Below are positions 24,811-35,303 of a stretch of 64,000 nucleotides of DNA, piece by piece. A model generated the notes under the pieces. The model saw nothing but the letters and a program-made list of their open reading frames with translations, did not search any database and was not told the DNA's origin. Position 1 is the stretch's first letter; every line of letters starts with the position of its first letter. A program made the translations under genes and the position numbers. Location: assembly GCA_004561545.1 (NCBI GenBank), contig SFVK01000010.1, forward strand, positions 1 to 64,000, given 5' to 3'. The stretch comes from a bacterium. Lineage in GTDB: Bacteria; Bacillota; Clostridia; Oscillospirales; Ruminococcaceae.

Positions 24811-26151
24811 TCAGTCCTCCAGTTTTTCCTCTGCATAGCCGTAGAGGTCATAGGTATCGCTGTCGGTCACGGTGACGCGGTAGAACGCGCCGGTTTCCAA
24901 CGGGGTGTCGGCGGGGGTCAGAACGTTGCCGTCAATCTCGGGACAGTCGGCTTTGGAGCGGAGCAGATACATTCCCGTCTCCTCATCCACGCCGTCGCAG
25001 ACACATTCCAGCGTGGCTCCGACCTTTTCCGCCTGTTTTTCTGCGCTGATCTGCGCCTGAAGCTCCATGATATGGTCGGCGCGGCGCTGCTTGACGTCCT
25101 CCGCGATCTGATTGTCCATGCGGGCGGCCACGGTGTTCTCCTCGGCGGAATAGGCAAAACAGCCCAGACGGTCAAAGCGGACGGTTTTGACAAAATCGCA
25201 CAGTTCGCTGTACTGCTCTTCGGTCTCGCCGGGGAAGCCTGCAATGAGGGTGGTGCGCAGCGTGATGCCGGGGATGGCCGCCCGCAGGCGGGCAACGGCA
25301 TCCTCAATGTCCCGGCGTCCGCCGCGGCGGTTCATGTTTTTCAGTATGGTGTCGTCACAGTGCTGGATGGGCAAATCAAGATATGGCACTACTTTGTTGT
25401 TGCGCACCATGGCGGCAATGAATTCATCGCTGATCCGTTCCGGGTAGGCATAGAGCACCCGAATCCAGCGGATGCCCTCAATGGCGTTGAGCCGGTCCAG
25501 CAGCGCACAGACGGCGCCGGGTTGGCCCCAGTCCTCGCCATAAGCGGTGGGGTCCTGGGCCACCAGAATCAGCTCTCGGACCCCCTCCCCCGCCAGCCAG
25601 CGGGCTTCGGCCACACAGTCCTCCAGCGGACGGCTGCGCAGCGGGCCGCGAATGAGGGGAATGGCACAGTAATGGCAGCGGTTGTTGCAGCCCTCGGCGA
25701 TTTTTAAGTACGCATAGTGGCGCGGGGTGCTGATGACACGGGCGCCGCCCAGCGGCATCTCCCGCTTGGGGCCGTAGCTTTCCAGCTGGCACGCGCCCGC
25801 AGAGGTCAACCGGTCCACAATGGCGGGCAGCGCCGCGTTGGAGCCGATGCCCACAACGGCATCCACCTCGGGCATTTCCTGCATGATTTCACTTTTATAG
25901 CGCTCCGCCAGGCAGCCGGTGACAATCACCTTGAGGCCGGGGTTCCCCTGTTTGTACTGGCAGGCCATGAGAATGTTCTCGATGGCCTCCTCCTTGGCGG
26001 ACTGGATAAAGCCACAGGTATTGATGATGATGACGTCCGCCTCGGCCGGGTCGGCGACGGTCTGGTGCCCGGCCTTGAGCAAGGCATGGCAGAACACATC
26101 GGCATCCACCTGGTTTTTCGGGCAGCCGAGAGAGATAATGGCAATGTTCAT
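24811..26151 (-). CDS. rimO: Ribosomal protein S12 methylthiotransferase RimO
   Basis: 446 residues. MiaB-family radical SAM enzyme with N-terminal cluster Cys residues (SLGCPKN, INTCGF, VTGCLAERY), the radical SAM CxxxCxxC in GCNNRCHYCAIPLIRG, and a C-terminal TRAM domain. The ISLGCPKNQVDADV start and IPLIRGPLRSRP mark RimO rather than MiaB. It methylthiolates the conserved Asp of ribosomal protein S12. ATG 26151 is preferred over an in-frame TTG three codons upstream. Confidence 0.95.
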   Translation of the reverse strand: MNIAIISLGCPKNQVDADVFCHALLKAGHQTVADPAEADVIIINTCGFIQSAKEEAIENILMACQYKQGNPGLKVIVTGCLAERYKSEIMQEMPEVDAVVGIGSNAALPAIVDRLTSAGACQLESYGPKREMPLGGARVISTPRHYAYLKIAEGCNNRCHYCAIPLIRGPLRSRPLEDCVAEARWLAGEGVRELILVAQDPTAYGEDWGQPGAVCALLDRLNAIEGIRWIRVLYAYPERISDEFIAAMVRNNKVVPYLDLPIQHCDDTILKNMNRRGGRRDIEDAVARLRAAIPGITLRTTLIAGFPGETEEQYSELCDFVKTVRFDRLGCFAYSAEENTVAARMDNQIAEDVKQRRADHIMELQAQISAEKQAEKVGATLECVCDGVDEETGMYLLRSKADCPEIDGNVLTPADTPLETGAFYRVTVTDSDTYDLYGYAEEKLED

Positions 26152-26202
26152 GATACACAAAATTCCTGTCTTTAATGAATTGGATTCGGACCGTTGCAGA
26201 GC

Positions 26203-26822
26203 TTATTCCGTCCCGTACCGGTCCAGGGCCTGACGGATAACCGCGTGGGAAAAGCCGCGGCGGGCCAAAGCGGCCGCCACCTGCTGCCATTTGCCGTCCG
26301 CGAGTTTGGCGGCATAATGGCGCTCCACCAGCGCGCAGGCGTTGGCCAGCTCAGGGTCCTCCTGTTCGTCGGGTGCGTAGAGCTCCTCCACCGCCTGAAC
26401 TGCGGTATCCCGGTCAATGCCTTTGGCGGCAAGATCCTCCAGAATAGCGCGGCGGCTCTTGCGTTTGCGCATCAGCTCGGCGGCACGGCGGCGGGCGAAG
26501 GCCGCGTCGTCCAGCAAGTCGAGCTCCTGCATTTTGGCCACCGCTGCCGCCGCGCTATGGGCGTCAAATTTGCGGCACAGCTTGTGATACAGCTCCCCTG
26601 CCGCGTGGTCCCGCACGCCGAGAAGGTCCATCGCCTTGTCCACCGCCTTGCGGGTCTCGCTTTTGGCGCGCAGCGCGGCGATTTCGGATTCCTCCAGCGT
26701 GTCGCCGGTGTGAAGACCGGCGGCGGCAAAGGTTTCCTCGTCCAGGGAAAACGCAAACTCCCCGTCAAAAAAGAGGGCATACCGTCCTTTTTTGGTCTGG
26801 GTGATCTGGGTCAGTTCCGGCA

Positions 26823-26823
<1 letters not shown>
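26203..26823 (-). CDS. recX: Regulatory protein RecX
   Basis: 206 residues of three-helix repeats typical of RecX, which modulates RecA filament growth. RKAVDKAMDLLGVRDHAAGELYHKL and the following repeat with LLDDAAFARRRAAEL are characteristic. The ATG overlaps the TAA of recA by one base, giving translational coupling to its target. Confidence 0.93.
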
Positions 26824-27998
<1,175 letters not shown>

Positions 27999-28049
27999 AA
28001 TGTTCTCCTTCGTAACCGATGGAATCGGTAATTTCTCTATGATGGTCTT

Positions 28050-28089
28050 ATTATATACGATTCTTCCCCAAAATACAACTATTAGTTGT
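28050..28089 (-). promoter_or_regulatory. recA promoter with overlapping palindrome
   Basis: TTGTAT (28073-28078), 17 bp, TATAAT (28050-28055) on the minus strand. The perfect palindrome ACAACTA-T-TAGTTGT (28075-28089) covers the -35 box and is a candidate SOS/LexA-type operator, although it does not match the B. subtilis GAAC-N4-GTTC consensus. Confidence 0.6.
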
Positions 28090-28133
28090 GTATTTTTGGA
28101 ACTTTTTATGGGACTTTTTGGAAAGCCGCCGGC

Positions 28134-28994
28134 TCACAGCGGGCGGCGGGCCGACAGGACCCGGTCATTGCCGCCATAGTCCCGGCGGCTGGCGATTTCG
28201 GTCCAGCCGGCACGGGAGAGAATGCCGCGCACCGCTTCCCGCTGGGCACAGCCGATCTCAAACACCAGCCGCCCGCCGGGACGCAGGACGTTCCGGTAAT
28301 GCGCCGCAATGGCGCGGTAGAAATCCAGTCCGTCCCTTCCGCCGTCCAGCGCCATGGCGGGTTCCCGGGCAGTTTCCGGCATGAGGCGGGTCATCTCTTC
28401 CGCAGTCAGATAGGGCGGATTGCAAAGGATCAGGTCCACGCTGCCCGGCGTCAGGGTGCGCCAGTAGTCCATCACGTCGGCCCGCAGCGCTTCCACGGGG
28501 GTGCCACCGGTATTGGCCGCCAGGTAGCGGAACGCATCGTCACTTTTTTCCACGCAGGTTACGGCGGCATGGGGCACAAAGCGCTGCACCCCAAGACCCA
28601 GGCAGCCGGTTCCGGCGCAGAGGTCCAGCACCCGGGGCGCGGGGTTGGCATCCCGTCGGAGCAGTTCAATGGCAGTCTCGCAGACCACCTCACTGTCGGC
28701 GCGGGGGCAGAGAACGCCCGGCCCCACTCGGAGGGTTAAGTCCAGAAAGTCCCACTCCCCCGCCAGATACTGGAGCGGTTCCCGGGCGGCACGGCGGGTG
28801 GTCAGTCCGGCCAGGCGGTCCGCCTGTTCCTTTGTAAGAGCGTCGGGGGCCAGGCGGGGGTCCCGGCCAATCACCATCCGGCAGAGTTCCATGGCGTCAA
28901 AGTCCGCGTCCGGGCAGCCGGCCGCCGCAAGTTCCGCCTCCACGGCGCGGACGGCGGCGCGGGGGACCAAGCCGCAGAGGGTTTCGCTTACCAA
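28134..28994 (-). CDS. prmC: Peptide chain release factor N5-glutamine methyltransferase
   Basis: 286 residues. It methylates the GGQ glutamine of release factors. An N-terminal helical domain (residues 1-80) precedes the SAM-binding fold, with VLDLCAGTGCLGLGV near 122 and the catalytic NPPYLTAEEM near 184, plus the typical ALDGGRDGLDFYR. It overlaps the end of the DUF1385 gene by seven bases. In many Clostridia the order is DUF1385-prmC-prfA; prfA is not here. Confidence 0.94.
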   Translation of the reverse strand: MVSETLCGLVPRAAVRAVEAELAAAGCPDADFDAMELCRMVIGRDPRLAPDALTKEQADRLAGLTTRRAAREPLQYLAGEWDFLDLTLRVGPGVLCPRADSEVVCETAIELLRRDANPAPRVLDLCAGTGCLGLGVQRFVPHAAVTCVEKSDDAFRYLAANTGGTPVEALRADVMDYWRTLTPGSVDLILCNPPYLTAEEMTRLMPETAREPAMALDGGRDGLDFYRAIAAHYRNVLRPGGRLVFEIGCAQREAVRGILSRAGWTEIASRRDYGGNDRVLSARRPL

Positions 28995-29935
28995 CGTCCT
29001 TCCTCCGGTCTCCGGGGCAGGACGGGGGTGACGGCGGCGATGGCCACCTCAATCATGTCGTCGGTGGGCTCAAAGGTGGTCAACCGCTGGAGCCAGAGTC
29101 CCGGCACTGCAATGGCCCGGGCCAGCAGCGAGTTGGAACGGCCGGACCACTTGAGAATCTCATAGCAGACCCCCACCAGCAGCGGCAGCAGGGCCAGCTT
29201 GTAGACAATGCGCAGCGCCGTGCTGGTCCAGGGCAGCACCGCATAGAGGAAAATACTGATGAGGATAACCAGTATCATAAAGCTGGTGCCGCAGCGGGGA
29301 TGGAACCGGGTGTGTTTGCGCACATTTTCCACCGTCAGCTCCTCCCCCGCCTCATAGCAGGCGATGGTCTTGTGCTCGGCGCCATGATATTGGAATATCC
29401 GGTGGATTTCCTTCATGCGGGTGCAGAGGAACAGGTAGCTCAGGAAGATGATGAGCTTGAGGGCGGCTTCCAGAAGGACCTTGGTCCAGCGGCCAAGGGG
29501 AAGCGCCCGGCTCACCAGCCCGGTGAGGAAGGTGGGCAGAAAGGTGAAGAGGAAAAGGGCCAGCACAATGCCCAGGCAGGCGGAGACCGCCATGAGAGCA
29601 TTCTGAAATTTGGGACCGGTGTGCTCATCCAGCCATCTGTCCAGCTTAGACTCCTCCGCCTGCTGCTCCTCCTCGGTCATGGAAACGTCGGCGGAGTGCA
29701 TGAGGTAATGATACCCGTTGTACAGGTTCTCCACCATGTTGAAAACGCCCCGCACCAGCGGAACACGGTTGTACCAGTGGGTGTGGACCTCGCTGTAAGT
29801 CAGGTCCAGCGTGCCGTCGGGACGGCGGACGGCGCAGCAGATTTTTTCGGGACCGCGCATCATGATGCCCTCCATGAGGGCCTGTCCCCCCACAGAGGTG
29901 CGGAATTTTTCGGTCGGACGGGATTCCTGTGGCAT
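28988..29935 (-). CDS. DUF1385 family membrane protein
   Basis: 315 residues. The N-terminal TSVGGQALMEGIMMRGP is the family signature, followed by about four membrane helices and the central HGAEHKTIACYEAGEELTV-type segment with conserved His and Glu residues suggestive of metal binding. Function is not established. It regularly neighbours prmC in Firmicutes, as here. ATG 29935 is chosen for its AAAGGAG RBS. Confidence 0.9.
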   Translation of the reverse strand: MPQESRPTEKFRTSVGGQALMEGIMMRGPEKICCAVRRPDGTLDLTYSEVHTHWYNRVPLVRGVFNMVENLYNGYHYLMHSADVSMTEEEQQAEESKLDRWLDEHTGPKFQNALMAVSACLGIVLALFLFTFLPTFLTGLVSRALPLGRWTKVLLEAALKLIIFLSYLFLCTRMKEIHRIFQYHGAEHKTIACYEAGEELTVENVRKHTRFHPRCGTSFMILVILISIFLYAVLPWTSTALRIVYKLALLPLLVGVCYEILKWSGRSNSLLARAIAVPGLWLQRLTTFEPTDDMIEVAIAAVTPVLPRRPEEGRW

Positions 29936-29966
29936 AGTTTCTCCTTTATGTGTTGGTTTTTTCGGT

Positions 29967-31412
29967 TCAGATGGGGTCGTGCAGATGCTCCTGCCCGGCA
30001 TGGTAGAGGGGCAGCGTCACCGACACCGTGGTGCCCTGCCCGAGGGTGGAGGCGATCTCGGTGGTACCGCCCAGGGCGGTCACGATCTCATCCACCACGG
30101 CCAGACCGATGCCCGAACCCCGGACCGAATTCTTTGCCTTGAAAAACTTGAGCTTGACGTTTTGCAGATCCTCCGGCGCGATGCCGCGGCCCTGATCCCG
30201 CACCGAGGCGGTGACGGTGTCCGGCCCGCGGGTCAGCGTCAGAAAGATGGCGCCGCCGGGGGGCGAATACTTGATGGCGTTGTCCAGAACGTTCACAAAG
30301 ACCTGGCGCAGACGGGCCGGGTCCGCCCAGACCGGAAAGGGGTCGGGCGGTTCCTCATAAACCAGCTCAAGCCCTTCCTGATGGATGCGGGCTTCCACAA
30401 AGAGGGCGGCGTCGGTGGCTTCCGCCACCAGATCCAGCACCTGGCAGTTCATCTTGATGCCGCTCTGCAGGCGGGAAAAGTCCAGCAGCTCCTCCACCAT
30501 GTCGTACAGGCGGTCGGTCTCGCTGCGGATGATGGAAAGACCCTTGCGGTAGTTTTCATCCCGGGGGTCCTGGATGGTCTCGATGGTTTCCACCCATCCC
30601 TTGATGCTGGTGAGGGGGGTGCGCAGCTCATGGCTGACTGAGGAGATGAACTCGTTTTTCATCCGCTCGGTCTTGGTCAGATCCTCGGCCATCTGGTTGA
30701 TGGTTTTGCACAGGCGGCCAATCTCATCGTTATAGCGGGTATCGGGCAGGCGGGTCTTAAGGTCGCCGTGGGCAATGCGGTTGGCGGTGGCTTCCACCTG
30801 CCCCAGCGGCCGGACAATGGAACGGATGAAAAACAGACCGCTCCAAATCGTAAAGCCCAGCACCGCCAGCACCACGCCCAGCGAGAAGGCCACCGTCTGA
30901 TACCACTGCCTGTCCACCAGCGTCAGGCTGGTAACCAGGCGCATGGCAGTGATGGACCCGGAGGCATAGGGAACCAGACTGGTCACCGCCATGACCCGCT
31001 CCCCGTCTGCGGTGCGAAAGATCACGCTGCCCGTCCCCGTGGTTCCGGTAACCGCCTCATAGAAATCCTGGCCGACGCTGAGAAGATTCGCGTTGCGGGT
31101 GCCGCTGGAGGTGGCAAGCACCACGCCGGAGGAATCCAGCAGCATAAATTCAAACTTGTCCTTCTCCTCAAACTGCTCCACGGTGCGGCGCAGCGCCTGG
31201 CTCCGGCTCTCGGAGGTGCTCAGCGAGCTGCCGGCGGTGCCGGTGGCCTGCAGTCGGCCCACAAAGGTGGAAAACCGGCTCTGCATGGCCCGCTGCACAC
31301 CGCCATACAGATTTTGATAGCTGTTGTACAAAAACAGCCCTTCCGCCACCAGCAGGACGAGGACGGTGATGAGCAGGCTGCCTTTGAGCCAGCGTCGGGT
31401 AATGCTCTGCAT
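29967..31412 (-). CDS. Membrane sensor histidine kinase (PhoR/WalK-like)
   Basis: 481 residues. First membrane helix (about 13-30), an extracytoplasmic sensor (30-165), second helix (about 170-195), a HAMP domain, then HisKA with SHELRTPL near residue 258 (phospho-acceptor His), and HATPase with NVLDNAIKYSPPG (N box), DQGRGIAPED (G1) and GSGIGLAVV (G2). It phosphorylates the response regulator encoded 42 bp upstream. The signal is unknown. Confidence 0.95.
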   Translation of the reverse strand: MQSITRRWLKGSLLITVLVLLVAEGLFLYNSYQNLYGGVQRAMQSRFSTFVGRLQATGTAGSSLSTSESRSQALRRTVEQFEEKDKFEFMLLDSSGVVLATSSGTRNANLLSVGQDFYEAVTGTTGTGSVIFRTADGERVMAVTSLVPYASGSITAMRLVTSLTLVDRQWYQTVAFSLGVVLAVLGFTIWSGLFFIRSIVRPLGQVEATANRIAHGDLKTRLPDTRYNDEIGRLCKTINQMAEDLTKTERMKNEFISSVSHELRTPLTSIKGWVETIETIQDPRDENYRKGLSIIRSETDRLYDMVEELLDFSRLQSGIKMNCQVLDLVAEATDAALFVEARIHQEGLELVYEEPPDPFPVWADPARLRQVFVNVLDNAIKYSPPGGAIFLTLTRGPDTVTASVRDQGRGIAPEDLQNVKLKFFKAKNSVRGSGIGLAVVDEIVTALGGTTEIASTLGQGTTVSVTLPLYHAGQEHLHDPI

Positions 31413-31454
31413 CCGGGCAGCCTCCTTTCCCGCAGCAGCAAAATCACAGCAAAA

Positions 31455-32156
31455 TCAAGCGTTCCAGCGATACCCATAGCCCCAGACGGTAAGGATGTGC
31501 TGGGGGCTGCTGGGCTCGTCCTCAATCTTCATGCGCAGACGGCGGATGTTCACATCCACAATCTTGACGTCACCGAAATACCCCTTGCCCCAGACGCCTT
31601 CCAGAATTTTTTCCCGCACCAGCGCGGTGCCGGGATTGCGGAAAAAAAGCTCCATGATCTGGAATTCCACCTGGGTCAGGTCAATGGGCTTGCCGGATTT
31701 GTAAAGCACCCGGCTCTTTTCATCCAGCACAAAGGGACCGCTGACCAGCTGGTCCGGCTCGCCGTTGTCGCCATTCCCCCCTGCGGCGCGGTGGACCCGG
31801 CGGGCCAGCGCCTCCACCCGGGCCACCAGCTCGGAGACCGAGAAGGGCTTGGTGATGTAATCATCCGCGCCAATGGAGAGGCCGCGGATTTTATCGGACT
31901 CCTGCCCTTTGGCGGAGGCCATGATGATGCCGATGGTGGGGTCGCTGCGGCGGATGGTCTCACACAGCGAAAACCCGTCCATGCCGGGCAGCATGATATC
32001 CAGAAGCGCCACATCGCAGGGCGGGTTCTGGTGCATCAGTTCCAGCGCACGCTCGGCGCTGGGGGCCTCCAGCACGTCCCAGCCCGCCATTTTCAGGTTG
32101 AGGGCCACCAGTTCGCGGATGCTGGTTTCATCTTCCACGACCAGAATGCGTTTCAT
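31455..32156 (-). CDS. OmpR/PhoB-family response regulator
   Basis: 233 residues. Receiver domain with DE near residue 8, phospho-acceptor Asp in LLDIMLPGMDGF near 53, conserved Ala/Ser in IMASAKGQ and Lys in YITKPF. The winged-helix output reads IDLTQVEFQIMELFFRNPG...VDVNIRRLRMKIE...ILTVWGYGYRW. Partner of the kinase directly downstream. Confidence 0.96.
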   Translation of the reverse strand: MKRILVVEDETSIRELVALNLKMAGWDVLEAPSAERALELMHQNPPCDVALLDIMLPGMDGFSLCETIRRSDPTIGIIMASAKGQESDKIRGLSIGADDYITKPFSVSELVARVEALARRVHRAAGGNGDNGEPDQLVSGPFVLDEKSRVLYKSGKPIDLTQVEFQIMELFFRNPGTALVREKILEGVWGKGYFGDVKIVDVNIRRLRMKIEDEPSSPQHILTVWGYGYRWNA

Positions 32157-32197
32157 TTGTCGTTCCTTTCCCGGCCAGGCGGCCGATTGTTTCTATT

Positions 32198-33550
32198 TTA
32201 ACGGAACACCGTGGTTCCGTCGATGATCTGTTGCAGGCTCAGCCCATAGTAGGGCGTCACAATGCGGACCTGAAGCTGCTGGCTGCCGATGTTGGCCACC
32301 CGGTGATATTCCTCGCCGTCGGTCTCCCGGAGCGCGGGCTCCTGCTCCTCCACCGCCTCTGCCGGATCAGCGATCCGAAGTTCACAGTAGACGGTGGTTC
32401 CCTCCGCGTTGCAGATCAGCCAGCCGGTGCCGTCCCGGTTGGTGCGCAGCAGCACCGATCCGTGCATGGACTCCGGCAGGGCCAGGAAAAAGCGGTACTC
32501 GCTGTCATAGACGCCAAAGGAGCTGCCGCCGTCCTCCGCGTCCGCGTAGTCCCGCCAGAGAAGAAACCGCAGACGCTTGTCCATGGGGGAAGCAGTTTCG
32601 CCGCCGTCATCGATGACGCCGGGAATCTCTATGGTTCCGTTGCCGTCCAGATCGGTGCTGACCAGGGCGGTGTCATACCGGAGGGTGGCGCGGTACAGGT
32701 CCTGGACCCCCGCCGGAAGATAGGTCTTGAGGAAGCGGGTTTCGGGGTCGTAGAGAACAATGGAACTGGCCAGGCTGTTGCCGCCCGCGCCGGCCCAGCC
32801 ATCCACCACCAGGTAGGCACCCTTTTCCCCCACCGCCCCGGCATAAAGCCCGGCGCAGCCGTTGTAGATGCCGTCCCCCACCGCAAGGGTCTGGGCGGAG
32901 CGGAAGCCGTCCTCGGTGTTGGTGAGAAGCTGCAGGTTGACGCCGCCGTTCTCCCTCTCGGTGGGAAGGGCAAGCACCAGATCCTCGGTTCCCTCGCCGC
33001 CGGTGAGGTTGGCGAGAATCATATCGGTATAGCTCTGCTTGATGATGACCTGGAGGGTTTCCTCGCTGTAAAGATAAACCACCATATACAGGTCGCCCTG
33101 GGCACTGCCGTAGCCCACAAGAATCTGCAGCGAATCGGCGTCCTTCAAATGGGCACAGGTGACGCTCTCCACCTCGCCGGAAAGGCCCTCGGCCGTTTGG
33201 GCAACCCGCCAGCTGTCATCCCCGGTGGGTTCCAGCACCGCCAGCCAGACATTGCCCGCCGCAGCGTCCATGGTATAGAGGACGGCGGCTTCCTCCTGGC
33301 CATCGCCGTCCCAGTCACCGAACAGGAAGGGGGAAAGGAAATTGCCGCTGGCCGGATATTTGAGGTTGGCACTGACGCTGAGAGCGCTGTTGAGCGCCTT
33401 CTGCACCGCGCTGGTCGGGCCGGAAATCTGCGGTGCGCGCAGCAGTGTCTCCACATCGCCGCCGGTGATGGTGCCCGAGCAGCCGGTGAGCAGCACGGCG
33501 GCCAGAATGGCCAGTGCGGCCAGAAAATGCAGCCTGCGGCGGTGCGGCAT
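32198..33550 (-). CDS. Lipoprotein with VCBS-like repeats, unknown function
   Basis: 450 residues. Signal peptide MPHRRRLHFLAALAILAAVL with lipobox LTGC near residue 22. The mature protein has repeated beta-propeller-like segments with FGDWDGDGQEEAAVL and TDLDGNGTIEI, calcium-binding DxDxDG motifs of FG-GAP/VCBS type. It is exported and lipid anchored. ATG 33550 has GGGAGGG upstream. It lies directly before the two-component genes, so it may be an envelope sensor or target for them; that link is inferred from order. Confidence 0.8.
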   Translation of the reverse strand: MPHRRRLHFLAALAILAAVLLTGCSGTITGGDVETLLRAPQISGPTSAVQKALNSALSVSANLKYPASGNFLSPFLFGDWDGDGQEEAAVLYTMDAAAGNVWLAVLEPTGDDSWRVAQTAEGLSGEVESVTCAHLKDADSLQILVGYGSAQGDLYMVVYLYSEETLQVIIKQSYTDMILANLTGGEGTEDLVLALPTERENGGVNLQLLTNTEDGFRSAQTLAVGDGIYNGCAGLYAGAVGEKGAYLVVDGWAGAGGNSLASSIVLYDPETRFLKTYLPAGVQDLYRATLRYDTALVSTDLDGNGTIEIPGVIDDGGETASPMDKRLRFLLWRDYADAEDGGSSFGVYDSEYRFFLALPESMHGSVLLRTNRDGTGWLICNAEGTTVYCELRIADPAEAVEEQEPALRETDGEEYHRVANIGSQQLQVRIVTPYYGLSLQQIIDGTTVFR

Positions 33551-33607
33551 ACCATGTTCCCTCCCCTGCCCTTTTTGTACAAGAATACAGGGTATAGTAT
33601 ACCACAA

Positions 33608-34378
33608 TCAGTTCAAAGCCGCAATGCCAAGAATCATCACCAGCGTTCCAAACGCAAACCCCACAACGCCGGTTTTGCGGTTGTCCGCCTCAAACGCCGT
33701 GGGCAGCAGCTGGTCCGCCGCCACCCACAGCATAATCCCCGCCACCAGCGCCACAATGCCGTTGAGCAGCCCGGGGGTGACGAAATTTCTGAGAAACAGC
33801 CAGGCCAGAAGTGCCCCCGCCGGTTCCGCCAGCCCCGAAGCCAGCGCTGCAGCGGCTCCCTTGCCCCGGCTGCCGGTGGCGCAGGCGAAGGGCACCGCCA
33901 CGGCAAGGCCCTCCGGGATGTTGTGCAACGCGATGGCAAGGGCGGTGCGTGCCCCCATGGAAGGGTCGGCCACACCGGACACCAGCGTGAGGATGCCCTC
34001 GGGCAGATTGTGCAGCAGCAGCGCCGCGCCGGTGACCAGCGCGGTGCGCATGGCGGCGCCCTGCGCCCGGGAGCCGAAGCGGGCGGCCAGAGTCTCCTCC
34101 CCGGGCAGCGCTTTGCCCAGGAACAGCGCAGTGAGCATACCGCCCAGCAAAAGCCCGGTTACCGCAAAGCCGCATCCCAGCATGGAAAGACTTTGCCCAT
34201 AAAATTCCATGACCGACGGCGCCAGATCAGCCAGGCTGACGGTCACCATGACCGCCCCGGCAAATCCGCCGCAGAAGGCCAGCAGCCGGGGCGTGGGGCG
34301 GAACAGCGCGGCAATCACACCGCCCAGGCCGGTGGAGAGCCCGGCCAGTGTGGTAAGAACAAAAGGCGTGACAGGCAT
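33608..34378 (-). CDS. ZIP-family zinc/metal transporter
   Basis: 256 residues with eight predicted membrane helices. Metal-binding HNLPEG (TM4) and HNIPEG (TM5) motifs define the ZIP family, GufA/ZupT branch. The variable loop between TM3 and TM4 is short. ATG 34378 is chosen for its GGGAGG RBS; the ORF extension upstream would run into the XRE promoter region. Imports zinc or related divalent metals. Confidence 0.92.
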   Translation of the reverse strand: MPVTPFVLTTLAGLSTGLGGVIAALFRPTPRLLAFCGGFAGAVMVTVSLADLAPSVMEFYGQSLSMLGCGFAVTGLLLGGMLTALFLGKALPGEETLAARFGSRAQGAAMRTALVTGAALLLHNLPEGILTLVSGVADPSMGARTALAIALHNIPEGLAVAVPFACATGSRGKGAAAALASGLAEPAGALLAWLFLRNFVTPGLLNGIVALVAGIMLWVAADQLLPTAFEADNRKTGVVGFAFGTLVMILGIAALN

Positions 34379-34437
34379 ACGGGGGCCTCCCTCCCAAATA
34401 AGATCAGTCATATCTATTCGGGAATGCGGCAAAATAT

Positions 34438-34497
34438 TTTTGCAAAGTTCGCTTGACATTTTATGCAAAGCTCGCTATACTAAATTTGCAAAGCAAG
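34438..34497 (+). promoter_or_regulatory. XRE promoter with three 23-bp-spaced operator repeats
   Basis: TTGACA (34454-34459), 17 bp, TATACT (34477-34482). TGCAAAG occurs at 34441, 34464 and 34487, exactly 23 bp apart, each followed by a related sequence (TTCGCTT, CTCGCTA, CAAGCTT). The copies lie before the -35, inside the spacer and after the -10, ideal for autorepression by the adjacent XRE protein. Confidence 0.8.
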
Positions 34498-34518
34498 CTT
34501 AGCAAAACGAGGTAACAC

Positions 34519-34719
34519 ATGAAAACCCGAATCCCGGAACTGAGAAAGAAACAAAAAATGAGCCAGCAGGAGCTGGCGGATGCCGTGGGGGTAACGCGGC
34601 AGACCATCACCTCCATTGAGGTGGGACGGTACACAGCCAGTCTGGAACTGGCTTACAAGATTGCCCATTATTTTGGCCTGGCCATTGAGGAAGTGTTTGA
34701 TTTCAGCGACATTGGCTGA
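34519..34719 (+). CDS. XRE-family transcriptional regulator
   Basis: 66 residues, a bare Cro/C1-type helix-turn-helix: MKTRIPELRKKQKMSQQELADAVGVTRQTITSIEVGRYTASLELAYKIAHYFGLAIEEVF. This is the YgzD/HTH-3 small regulator type often paired with a membrane protein. Its promoter holds three evenly spaced repeats. The next gene starts 39 bp downstream. Confidence 0.95.
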   Translation: MKTRIPELRKKQKMSQQELADAVGVTRQTITSIEVGRYTASLELAYKIAHYFGLAIEEVFDFSDIG

Positions 34720-34758
34720 TGTGGCCGCTGCAATACACCACAGGAAAAGAGGATGGAT

Positions 34759-35247
34759 ATGTTATTTTGCGCACTGGCCAACCGGAAGGCCCAAACGCCG
34801 GAGGAATTCCGCAGGTCTCTCAAAAGCGTCTCCCATTTTTGCATTTTTACCGTTCAGTTGGGGCTTGTCACCATTCTGTTCGGTCTGCTTGCCGCGCCAC
34901 GGCTGGTGGCACAGGCCCGGCAGGGGGAATTTATGAGCGGATTTTATACCGGACTGGGGAGTGCCGTGGCCGTGGCCTCGGCGGTGAGCTGGTTCCGCAT
35001 CCGCAAACTTCTGCAGGATGAGACCGCCCTGCGGCGGGAATACATCAAGGCCACCGACGAGCGCAGCCGCAACGTGGCGGCACTGGCTTTGCAGGCCGCC
35101 GGGATTGTGACGGTGATCGTCCTTTATCTGGTGCTGCTGGTGGCGGGTCTGTTCAATCCCGCTCTGTTCCAGTTCTGCTTTGTGGGCGCGCTGGGCTTCT
35201 CGGTGCTGTTTCTGATCTTCAAAACCTATTATGACCGAAAACTGTAA
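34759..35247 (+). CDS. Membrane protein paired with the XRE regulator
   Basis: 162 residues with about four membrane helices (near 30-50, 62-80, 107-130 and 133-152) and a charged cytoplasmic segment rich in Arg/Glu between them (RIRKLLQDETALRREYIKATDERSRN is cytoplasmic by the positive-inside rule). Family unknown to me. It belongs to the XRE-membrane protein two-gene modules common in Firmicutes. ATG 34759 suits the GAGG at 34749; an ATG two codons upstream is an alternative. Confidence 0.75.
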   Translation: MLFCALANRKAQTPEEFRRSLKSVSHFCIFTVQLGLVTILFGLLAAPRLVAQARQGEFMSGFYTGLGSAVAVASAVSWFRIRKLLQDETALRREYIKATDERSRNVAALALQAAGIVTVIVLYLVLLVAGLFNPALFQFCFVGALGFSVLFLIFKTYYDRKL

Positions 35248-35303
35248 GGCTCCCGCGACCCGGGCCTGGAAAACCGAAAATGACATCCAATCAGGTGATT
35301 GAC

